A DNA stretch of 11,506 nucleotides from an uncultured Eubacteriaceae bacterium (GTDB lineage Bacteria > Bacillota > Clostridia > Eubacteriales > Anaerofustaceae), in contig CAMSGF010000010.1 of the NCBI GenBank assembly GCA_947058225.1, forward strand, positions 1 to 11,506, written 5' to 3'. Below are positions 6,198 through 11,506 of this stretch, in pieces. The notes beneath the pieces are model-generated. The model was not told the origin of the DNA, searched no databases, and saw nothing but the letters and a program-made list of their open reading frames with translations. Position numbers and translations under genes: made by a program. Each line of letters begins with the position of its first letter. The first letter of the stretch is position 1.

Positions 6198-6263
6198 TAT
6201 TCATACTTCCTACTGCATTTTTAATTGATTTAATATAATAAAAGGAATTAATAATAAACAATA

Positions 6264-6611
6264 TCATTTTAATTTGCTTATAAAAAACGCTTCATATTTT
6301 TCTATATGCTTTTTTATAAATAGACTTTCATATCCTAAAATATTTATGTATTCTTTAAAATTTTTATAATAAAGTTTTAATTCATCCAAATTATTTCTTA
6401 TTTTATCTTTATTTATTTTAATATCGTACTCGTTTAAGGCTAATATGTTCATTTCAATTTTATTTAATTTGTATATAAGCTCATCTTTAATTTTACTTCT
6501 TAAATCATTATTGTCTATTGGAAAAGATGTTCCATATGTCATGCAGGCTTCTCTTATAACGTCATTGTTCTTTGCCAATAACTTATATATTCTATCTTTT
6601 TCTTCGTTCAT
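6264..6611 (-). CDS. Hypothetical protein, 115 residues
   Basis: Minus-strand open frame with an AGGAG ribosome binding site (6627-6623) 11 nt before the ATG, a slightly long spacing, and a TGA stop. The product is hydrophilic, rich in K, N, E and I, without a signal peptide or membrane segment, and looks mostly helical (KIKDELIYKLNKIEMNILAL at about 40-60; KDKIRNNLDELKLYYKNFKE at about 68-87). I recognise no family. A -10-like TATAAT lies at 6649-6644 on the minus strand, but without a good -35. It is divergent from the acyltransferase cluster and convergent with uppP and the acetyltransferase. Its length, start context and non-overlap with other genes support a real gene. Confidence 0.6.
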   Translation of the reverse strand: MNEEKDRIYKLLAKNNDVIREACMTYGTSFPIDNNDLRSKIKDELIYKLNKIEMNILALNEYDIKINKDKIRNNLDELKLYYKNFKEYINILGYESLFIKKHIEKYEAFFISKLK

Positions 6612-6693
6612 TTTTATATTTACTCCTACATTTTATAATAATTATTATAATATAGATTAATTTAAAAAAAAGTGACATAAATGTAACCTGTTT

Positions 6694-6770
6694 TTGACAA
6701 GTTTGTTTTTGTGAAATATATTCTTGTAATAACTTTTCATTTGCAATATAATACATGGCTATGGTAAAAT
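6694..6770 (+). promoter_or_regulatory. Stacked promoters of the first acyltransferase gene
   Basis: Three overlapping sigma-A-like promoters can be read: TTGACA (6694-6699)-17-TATATT (6717-6722); TTGTAA (6724-6729)-17-TATAAT (6747-6752); TTGCAA (6741-6746)-18-TAAAAT (6765-6770). The first is closest to consensus. The third has the same layout as the promoter before the second acyltransferase gene and lies in duplicated sequence. Confidence 0.6.
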
Positions 6771-6807
6771 TGTGTAGAATTTTGTCGAAAGTAAAGATAG
6801 TATTTTA

Positions 6808-7830
6808 ATGGAAAAATCTATTTGTGTGAATGAAGAAAATAACAGAATATCAATATGGGATAATTTGAAATTTATCCTGATTTTTTTAGTTGTTTTAGGA
6901 CACATATTGGAGCCTCTCATTTCAGATTCCATTAATTTAAAAAGACTTTATATATTTATATATACATTTCATATGCCTGCATTTATTTTTATAAGCGGAT
7001 TATTTTCAAAAAAAGCAGTCGAAGAAAAAAACTATAAAAAAATTTTTGAATTTATTATTATTTATTTATTTGCGGCAGTCATTTATTACCTATGTGAAAT
7101 TTTTGTGGGGGGGGGCAATGCTTTAAGGTTAGATTTATTTAATATAAGAGCTTTTCCATGGTATGCATTGTCAGTCGCTTCATTTTATTTTATTACCTTT
7201 TTGTTTAAAAATGTTAATAAAAAGTATTTGTTTTTATCTTCTGTCATTTTTTCTTGTATTGCCTTATATTATAAAAATTTAGGTTCGTTTTTGAGCCTTT
7301 CGAGGACTATTGTGTTTTATCCTTTCTTTTGTGCAGGATATTTGCTTGATGCCTCTAAAATATATAAAAATTTAAAAAGTATAAAATATAAAATCTCAAG
7401 TGTTTTGTTTTTTATGATTTTAGGTATTTTTGTATATGTTTTTGCACCATATATTCCTGATATTATAAAATTCCTTTATGGTTCTTATTCGTATAATAAT
7501 ATAGAATTTGTAGGTTGTTTTGGTGGTGTTTACAGGCTTATTTGTTATTTTATAAGTTTTTGTGCGATATTTTTTCTTATCTCAATATGTCCTCAAAACA
7601 AAAGTATAGTAAGCATATGGGGGAAAAGGACTTTAAATGTATATCTTCTGCACTATTGTTTTGTTGCAATCATAAAAAAAATTCTTGTTTTGGGTTATAA
7701 TATAGGTGATTTGTTTTTTATTGGATATTATTTTGTCATACCTTTATCTATATTTGTAACCATTTTATTTTCACTTAAAGTTTGGGTTAAGCCGGTGGAT
7801 TTTTTATTAAAATTAAAATATTACAAATAA
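6808..7830 (+). CDS. Membrane acyltransferase, acyltransferase 3 family (paralogue 1)
   Basis: A 340-residue integral membrane protein with about ten hydrophobic segments, matching acyltransferase family 3 (Acyl_transf_3, COG3594/OatA-like), which moves acetyl or other acyl groups onto extracytoplasmic sugars or wall polymers. Landmarks: R13 and WDNLKFILIFLVVLGH (residues 17-32) with the likely catalytic H32; FHMPAFIFISGLFSKK (54-69); FPWYAL (116-121); SLSRTIVFYPFF (163-174); WGKRTLNVYLLHY (271-283). The acceptor is unknown. The start lacks a strong ribosome binding site (AAAGATAG about 10 nt upstream), whereas the second copy has AAAGAGGG at the same aligned place. Codons for V100-G103 contain nine consecutive G (7107-7115), in frame here, a likely slippage site. 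Confidence 0.88.
   Translation: MEKSICVNEENNRISIWDNLKFILIFLVVLGHILEPLISDSINLKRLYIFIYTFHMPAFIFISGLFSKKAVEEKNYKKIFEFIIIYLFAAVIYYLCEIFVGGGNALRLDLFNIRAFPWYALSVASFYFITFLFKNVNKKYLFLSSVIFSCIALYYKNLGSFLSLSRTIVFYPFFCAGYLLDASKIYKNLKSIKYKISSVLFFMILGIFVYVFAPYIPDIIKFLYGSYSYNNIEFVGCFGGVYRLICYFISFCAIFFLISICPQNKSIVSIWGKRTLNVYLLHYCFVAIIKKILVLGYNIGDLFFIGYYFVIPLSIFVTILFSLKVWVKPVDFLLKLKYYK
7107..7115 (+). repeat. Homopolymer run of nine G inside an acyltransferase gene
   Basis: Nine G in a row spanning the V100-G103 codons of the first acyltransferase gene. Such runs change length by polymerase slippage and commonly act as on/off switches of surface-related genes. The third paralogue has ten G at the same position; the second has a broken-up GGAGG-type sequence there. 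Confidence 0.75.
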
Positions 7831-7839
7831 AAAATTTCC

Positions 7840-7869
7840 TTGTAATAGAATGTATTGTTATGATAAAAT
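7840..7869 (+). promoter_or_regulatory. Promoter of the second acyltransferase gene
   Basis: TTGTAA (7840-7845), 18 nt, TAAAAT (7864-7869) with an extended TGA before the -10. The surrounding 70 bases align with the region before the first acyltransferase gene, so the promoter was duplicated with the gene. An inverted repeat ATTACAA/TTGTAAT (7820-7826, 7840-7846) overlaps the -35. Confidence 0.5.
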
Positions 7870-7907
7870 TATGTAAGAATTTATAGAAATATAAAGAGGG
7901 ATTTTAA

Positions 7908-8930
7908 ATGGAGTATGTTTCAAGTGTAAACGTGGAAAAGAAACGTATCGCAGTATGGGATAACCTTAAGTTTATCCTTATTTTTCTTGTTGTTTTTGGA
8001 CATTTTATGTCGCCATTTACAGCTGATTCTTTGGATTTGGAAAGAATGTATTTATTTATATACATATTTCATATGCCTGCATTTATATTTGTAAACGGAT
8101 TATTTTCAAAACGGGCAGTAAGAGAGAAAGATTATAAAAAAGTTTTTGAATTTATTGTTTTGTATCTTTTTATAAAAGTTATAATTTACACTTCGGCAAT
8201 ATTTGTAGGAGGTAGCAATGATTTTGAATTTAGTCTAATATCTGAAAAATTTATTCCATGGTATGCACTATGTTTAGCTGAATTTTACTTGATTACTATA
8301 TTATTGCAAGACGTTGATAAAAAGTATTTGTTTCTATTTTCCGTTTTTTTGGCTTGTATTTCAGGTTATGATAAAGACCTTGGCTCATTTTTGAGTTTGT
8401 CAAGAACTATCGTGTTTTATCCTTTTTTCTATTTAGGGTATTGCCTTGATGCTAATAAGTTATATGATACAGTTAATAAAATGAAATATAAATTAAGAGC
8501 GATAGCATTTTTTATTGTTATTGGTATAATGGTATACTTTTTTATTGAATACTTTGACGATTTAATACGATTTTTAAATGGTTGCTTCCCTTATGATGAA
8601 ATAAAAATTGTCGGAAAATGCGGTGCATTGTATAGACTTATATATTATCCTATTGTTTTCGTTTCTATATTTTCACTTATTGCAATATGTCCCAATAAAG
8701 AATCAATTATAACTTTATGGGGGAAAAGAACGTTAAATGTATATGCACTTCACTATATATTAAGAACATTTGTTGATAGGTTGTATAATGAAGGTTATTC
8801 CATGAGTGATGTATTTGGTTTTGGATATTGGTGGATAGTTCCTGTGTCTTTATTTATTACGATATTTTTCTCTTTATCTTTTTGGGTTAAGCCGATGAAT
8901 TTTATATTAAGGCCAAAATGGAGAAAGTAG
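7908..8930 (+). CDS. Membrane acyltransferase, acyltransferase 3 family (paralogue 2)
   Basis: A 340-residue paralogue of the preceding gene, collinear along the whole length. Conserved landmarks: R13, WDNLKFILIFLVVFGH (17-32) with likely catalytic H32, FHMPAFIFVNGLFSKR, IPWYAL, SLSRTIVFYPFF, WGKRTLNVYALHY, and the closing WVKPMNFILRPKWRK. About ten membrane segments. GAGGG (7896-7900) precedes ATG 7908 at normal spacing, so this copy should be translated better than the first. The GGGN motif is GGSN here, encoded by GGAGGTAGC without a long G run, so this copy is not prone to slippage. The two full-length copies probably modify envelope glycopolymers with different acceptors or at different times; that is inference. 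Confidence 0.88.
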   Translation: MEYVSSVNVEKKRIAVWDNLKFILIFLVVFGHFMSPFTADSLDLERMYLFIYIFHMPAFIFVNGLFSKRAVREKDYKKVFEFIVLYLFIKVIIYTSAIFVGGSNDFEFSLISEKFIPWYALCLAEFYLITILLQDVDKKYLFLFSVFLACISGYDKDLGSFLSLSRTIVFYPFFYLGYCLDANKLYDTVNKMKYKLRAIAFFIVIGIMVYFFIEYFDDLIRFLNGCFPYDEIKIVGKCGALYRLIYYPIVFVSIFSLIAICPNKESIITLWGKRTLNVYALHYILRTFVDRLYNEGYSMSDVFGFGYWWIVPVSLFITIFFSLSFWVKPMNFILRPKWRK

Positions 8931-9001
8931 ACATTTTTAATAATTTAGTATTATTATAATTTTGATAATATACTTATATTTAAATATTTTGGAGATATTT
9001 T

Positions 9002-10050
9002 ATGTCAAATATAGTAATTAAGAAAAGTAATCGAATAGCTGTATGGGATAATGTCAAATTTATTCTCATTTTTTTAGTTGTTTTAGGTCACGTTATGGGC
9101 ATATTTACCGAATCAAATATGTATTTAGGGAAATATTATCTTTATTTATATGTCTTCCATATGCCTGCATTTATATTTGTAAGTGGATTATTCTCAAAAA
9201 GATCTATAGATAATAAAAACTATAAAAAAGTTTTTGGATGTATTGTGTTGTATTGATTTATAAAATGTATATTCTATATGAGTGTTAATATTTTTGTGGG
9301 GGGGGGGACGATAATTTTGAGTTTAATATGTTTTATGAAAAATCACTTCCGTGGTATGCATTATCACTTGGCGAATTTTATTTAATTACAATTTTACTTA
9401 AGGACATTAATAAAAAATATGTGTTTTTGTTTTCTGTCTTGACAGCGTGTATTGCCGGTTATAATTCAGATATAACTTATTTTTTAAGCATTTCAAGGAC
9501 TATTGTGTTTTATCCTTTTTTCTATGCGGGATATTGCATAAATCCGGATAAATTATATACTATTCTTAATAAAATGAAATATAAATTATTTGCTATTGTT
9601 CCTTTTGTGATATTATTTGTTTTTGCATATAATTTTTCAAAAGATTTTTTAAATATATTGAAATTTTTTAATGCAAGGTTTCCTTATTCTGAAATTGAAG
9701 GGTTTGATGTGTTCGGTGGGGTATTTAGGCTTTTGTATTATCCGGCTGTTTTTGTTTTGATTTTTTCGTTTGTTGCACTGTGTCCTAAAAAAGAAAATAT
9801 AATCAGTATATGGGGAAGAAGGACATTAAATGTTTATGCTCTTCATTATATATTAAGGGCTGTTGTAACAAAGCTTTATTATTTGGGCTATCCTATGGAT
9901 AATTTATTGGGAATGGGGTGTTGTTTTAGTATTTTTATTATATCTTTATCTATAACAATTTTCTTCTCCCTTAAAATCTTTGTTAAGCCGATGAATTTTA
10001 TATTAAAGCCAAAGTGGACAGACGGTGAAAAAGTTATAAAAAGTGATTGA
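9002..10050 (+). pseudogene. Membrane acyltransferase, acyltransferase 3 family (paralogue 3, disrupted)
   Basis: A third copy, broken twice. The first 84 codons (RIAVWDNVKFILIFLVVLGH, FHMPAFIFVSGLFSKR) are normal and end at TGA 9254-9256, where both intact copies have a leucine codon in an aligned YLF context, so one base change explains it. Translation past this stop continues the family sequence (FIK...NIFVGGG) to a run of ten G (9298-9307), after which homology continues in another frame (DDNFEFNMFYEKSLPWYA to WGRRTLNVYALHY and FVKPMNFILKPKW). One extra G, or two fewer, would restore the frame. Repaired, the protein would be about 349 residues, with a longer C-terminus than its siblings. 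GGAGAT (8991-8996) still precedes the ATG. Because of the TGA, slippage alone cannot restore it. Confidence 0.88.
9298..9307 (+). repeat. Homopolymer run of ten G in the disrupted acyltransferase
   Basis: Ten consecutive G at the position aligned with the nine-G run of paralogue 1. Its length puts the downstream half of the gene out of frame. Confidence 0.85.
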
Positions 10051-10075
10051 CAGTGTATTTTTGGTATGATATAAT
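10047..10075 (+). promoter_or_regulatory. Promoter of infC-rpmI-rplT
   Basis: TTGACA (10047-10052), 17 nt, TATAAT (10070-10075), with TGA just before the -10: full consensus hexamers, ideal spacing and an extended -10. It is the strongest promoter in the window, as expected for translation genes. Its -35 overlaps the TGA stop of the disrupted acyltransferase. Confidence 0.9.
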
Positions 10076-10081
10076 TTCAGA

Positions 10082-10203
10082 TGGTAAAACAAAGCAGAAG
10101 CAGACTTCTCACCAAACAAATTTTGTTTTAGTTTGGTCAATATATTACGATGGTAGTGTATTTGAGTAGCGTTTCTGTGCTACTTATTTTTTTAACCGGA
10201 GGT
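10082..10203 (+). promoter_or_regulatory. L20-type ribosomal leader of the infC operon
   Basis: An untranslated leader of about 130 nt precedes infC. It can form AGAAG/CTTCT (10096-10100, 10105-10109) and ACCAAAC/GTTTGGT (10111-10117, 10131-10137), then a terminator-like hairpin, then the GGAGGT site (10198-10203). Firmicutes infC-rpmI-rplT operons are known to carry an L20 leader in which free L20 protein binds a mimic of its rRNA site and promotes premature termination. Position, operon and terminator agree with that class; I have not matched the rRNA-like core base by base. Confidence 0.65.
10165..10193 (+). terminator. Attenuator hairpin in the infC leader
   Basis: AGTAGC/GCTACT (10165-10170, 10179-10184), 6 bp plus possible G-U extensions, loop GTTTCTGT, followed by TTATTTTTTT (to 10193). 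The short stem suits a conditional terminator. The upstream GTAG (within 10151-10158) could pair with CTAC (10180-10183) as a competing fold. Confidence 0.65.
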
Positions 10204-10211
10204 AAATAAAA

Positions 10212-10715
10212 ATTAAAGATTTTCAGATTAACGAAGAAATCAGGGATAAGGAAATCAGGGTTATCGATGAAAACGGAACTATGATTGGAGTATTATCCCC
10301 AAAGGAAGCCTTGAAAAAAGCTGATGAAGCGGGATTTGATTTGGTAAAGGTTTCTCCAGATGCAAAGCCGCCTGTTTGTAAAATTTTGGATTATGGTAAA
10401 TTCAAATATGAGCAGACGAGGAGGGAGAAGGAGAACAAGAAAAATCAAAAGACTGTTAATATCAAAGAAATCAGAACATCTGTGAGAGTGCAAGACCACG
10501 ATTTACAGGTGAAAGCAAAAAATGCAATTAAATTTTTAAAAGCAGGGGATAGAGTTAAGGTTTCCGTGAGATTCAGGGGAAGGGAGATGGCGTATATGGA
10601 CAAGGGAAAAGAATTGTTATTAAAGTTTGCCTCAATGGTTGAGGAAGTGGGTATGATAGAGAAACAACCCAAAATAGAAGGGCGTAACTACGTTATGTTC
10701 TTGCAGTCAAAGTAA
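10212..10715 (+). CDS. infC: Translation initiation factor IF-3 (AUU start)
   Basis: IF-3 binds the 30S subunit, prevents early 50S joining and checks start codon and initiator tRNA. The first in-frame ATG (10281) would cut off the conserved N-terminus. The frame extends upstream through [20 protein letters not shown], a hallmark IF-3 start, to ATT at 10212, 8 nt after GGAGGT (10198-10203). With the AUU start the protein has 167 residues, normal for the family. Visible parts: N-domain (about 1-75; [26 protein letters not shown] and [16 protein letters not shown]), lysine-rich linker (about 70-85), C-domain ([42 protein letters not shown]). AUU is the classic infC start and allows IF-3 to restrain its own synthesis. 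First gene of the infC-rpmI-rplT operon. Confidence 0.95.
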   Translation: MKDFQINEEIRDKEIRVIDENGTMIGVLSPKEALKKADEAGFDLVKVSPDAKPPVCKILDYGKFKYEQTRREKENKKNQKTVNIKEIRTSVRVQDHDLQVKAKNAIKFLKAGDRVKVSVRFRGREMAYMDKGKELLLKFASMVEEVGMIEKQPKIEGRNYVMFLQSK

Positions 10716-10738
10716 AACTAAGAAAGAAGGAAAATGAA

Positions 10739-10933
10739 ATGCCTAAAATGAAATCACACAGAGGTGCATCAAAGAGATTTAAGAGAAATAAATCCGGTGC
10801 TATCAAAAGAAAAAAAGCATATAAGAATCACATTTTGAATAAAAAGACAACAAAGAGAAAGAGAAAATTAAGAAAGGCAGGCTATATTAGCAATGCTGAT
10901 ATTAAAAACATCAGTGCTATTATAGTTAGATAG
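10739..10933 (+). CDS. rpmI: Ribosomal protein bL35
   Basis: A 64-residue, very basic 50S subunit protein with the bL35 signature [30 protein letters not shown] at the start and the [12 protein letters not shown] segment near residues 39-50. AAGG (10727-10730) lies upstream of ATG 10739. An overlapping ATG at 10734 is out of frame. It sits between infC and rplT, 23 nt after infC, in the standard order. Expected to be co-regulated with rplT by the leader. Confidence 0.97.
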   Translation: MPKMKSHRGASKRFKRNKSGAIKRKKAYKNHILNKKTTKRKRKLRKAGYISNADIKNISAIIVR

Positions 10934-10944
10934 GAGGGGTAGTT

Positions 10945-11298
10945 ATGGCAAGAGTAAAAAGAGGAATGAATGTAAAGAGAAAGCATAAAAAAGTTTTAAA
11001 ACTTGCAAAGGGTTATTATGGCTCAAAATCTAAGCTATTTAAGCCTGCTAACGAAGCTGTCATGAGGGCGCTTAGAAGTTCTTATGCGGGAAGAAAGCAA
11101 AAGAAAAGAGATTTCAGAAAGCTTTGGATTACTCGTATTAATGCAGCAGCGAGAATGAATGACATAAGCTATTCAAGATTTATAAACGGGCTTAAAAATG
11201 CGAATGTTGAGATAGACAGAAAAATGTTGGCTGACCTTGCGATGAATGATGATAAGGCGTTTGCCGAATTGGTAAACATTGCAAAAGCTGCACTTTAA
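10945..11298 (+). CDS. rplT: Ribosomal protein bL20
   Basis: A 117-residue basic 50S protein needed early in large-subunit assembly. Family signatures: [82 protein letters not shown], the long basic N-terminal helix followed by the globular C-domain (about 60-117). AGGAGGGG (10932-10939) precedes ATG 10945 and overlaps the rpmI stop region. In Firmicutes the free protein represses this operon through the leader, and a matching leader is present here. Last gene of the operon, followed by a strong terminator. Confidence 0.97.
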   Translation: MARVKRGMNVKRKHKKVLKLAKGYYGSKSKLFKPANEAVMRALRSSYAGRKQKKRDFRKLWITRINAAARMNDISYSRFINGLKNANVEIDRKMLADLAMNDDKAFAELVNIAKAAL

Positions 11299-11319
11299 TT
11301 TAATATAATTTTAAATAAT

Positions 11320-11349
11320 ACAACCGTAATGTTATTGCGGTTGTTTTTT
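11320..11349 (+). terminator. Rho-independent terminator of infC-rpmI-rplT
   Basis: ACAACCGTAAT/ATTGCGGTTGT (11320-11330, 11334-11344), 11 bp with one T-G pair, loop GTT, followed by a run of T ending at 11349. It starts 22 nt after the rplT stop. Confidence 0.93.
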
Positions 11350-11366
11350 ATTTATAAAATCAATAA

Positions 11367-11389
11367 AACCACCGGCTATGTCGGTGGTT
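11367..11389. repeat. Hairpin AACCACCG/CGGTGGTT downstream of rplT
   Basis: A perfect 8-bp inverted repeat with a 7-nt spacer; AATAAA/TTTATT on either side can extend the pairing. On the minus strand it is followed by TTTTATTGATTTT, so it may terminate a leftward gene beyond the window. It also resembles the subterminal hairpins at ends of IS200/IS605-type elements, but no transposase is visible. The remaining bases to 11506 hold no convincing gene; one minus-strand frame is open from the window edge for 12 codons only. Confidence 0.5.
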
Positions 11390-11506
11390 CTGATTTATTA
11401 GATATAATGTTTTTTTGTTTGTATGAATATTAACTGATATTCTTTCATGTCATTTTTTCCCGGTGTTTAGTTTTCTCTGGTATTTGGTTGTTTCAGGTAT
11501 TTACTT

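Noticed and set aside
7515..7700. 61-codon frame inside the first acyltransferase gene
   Set aside because: Out-of-frame shadow within a conserved coding region; no start signal.
9254..9256. TGA read as an amino acid in the third acyltransferase
   Set aside because: TGA ends the GNAT gene and the 115-residue gene, and UGA recoding would not cure the frameshift at the ten-G run.
9298..9307. Programmed ribosomal frameshift at the ten-G run
   Set aside because: The upstream TGA already blocks translation, and the intact paralogues need no frameshift; slippage mutation is simpler.
10281..10283. ATG 10281 as the infC start
   Set aside because: It lacks a ribosome binding site and removes the conserved IF-3 N-terminus, which is encoded in frame back to ATT 10212.

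Overview
The window looks like a chromosomal segment of a low-GC, Gram-positive anaerobe of the class Clostridia. Support for this is an AT-rich base composition, strong AGGAGG-type ribosome binding sites, sigma-A-like promoters, the gene order rny-ymdB-spoVS, and an infC-rpmI-rplT operon with a Firmicutes-style leader. Genus or species cannot be named from the sequence alone. TGA is used as a stop (acetyltransferase gene, 115-residue hypothetical gene), so the standard bacterial code applies.

Layout. (1) 39-127: tRNA-Ser(UGA) on the minus strand, divergent from the next operon, each with its own TTGACA promoter. (2) 234-3057: RNase Y, YmdB phosphodiesterase and SpoVS as a tight operon with a structured leader and a clear terminator. 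(3) 3067-3663: 5-formyltetrahydrofolate cyclo-ligase with its own promoter. (4) 3664-4485: over 800 bases without a convincing gene, holding two elaborate palindromic elements (3679-3816, 4195-4328). (5) 4486-5844: uppP (undecaprenyl-diphosphatase) and a GNAT acetyltransferase, followed by a terminator. (6) 6062-6197: a third palindromic element, then an unrecognised 115-residue gene on the minus strand. (7) 6694-10050: three tandem paralogous membrane acyltransferase genes (acyltransferase 3 family). The first carries an in-frame run of nine G. The third is broken by a TGA codon and a frameshift in a run of ten G at the same place. (8) 10047-11349: infC-rpmI-rplT with a consensus promoter, an L20-type leader with attenuator, an AUU start codon for infC, and a strong terminator. 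(9) 11350-11506: a short tail with one more hairpin.

The most unusual content is the palindromic element family. Each copy has a GC-rich outer stem enclosing three hairpins, so that one strand folds as a four-way cloverleaf. The copies at 4195-4328 and 6062-6197 are homologous with inverted interiors. Their 26-bp long hairpins have diverged at 10 stem positions but every change is exactly compensated, so structure is kept while sequence changes. I know no named family that fits, and cannot say whether it acts as DNA (mobile palindrome) or as RNA.

Functionally the window mixes core information genes (RNA decay, translation), one-carbon metabolism, cell-envelope lipid-carrier recycling (UppP) and a locally amplified set of envelope acyltransferases that may be subject to slippage-driven on/off switching.
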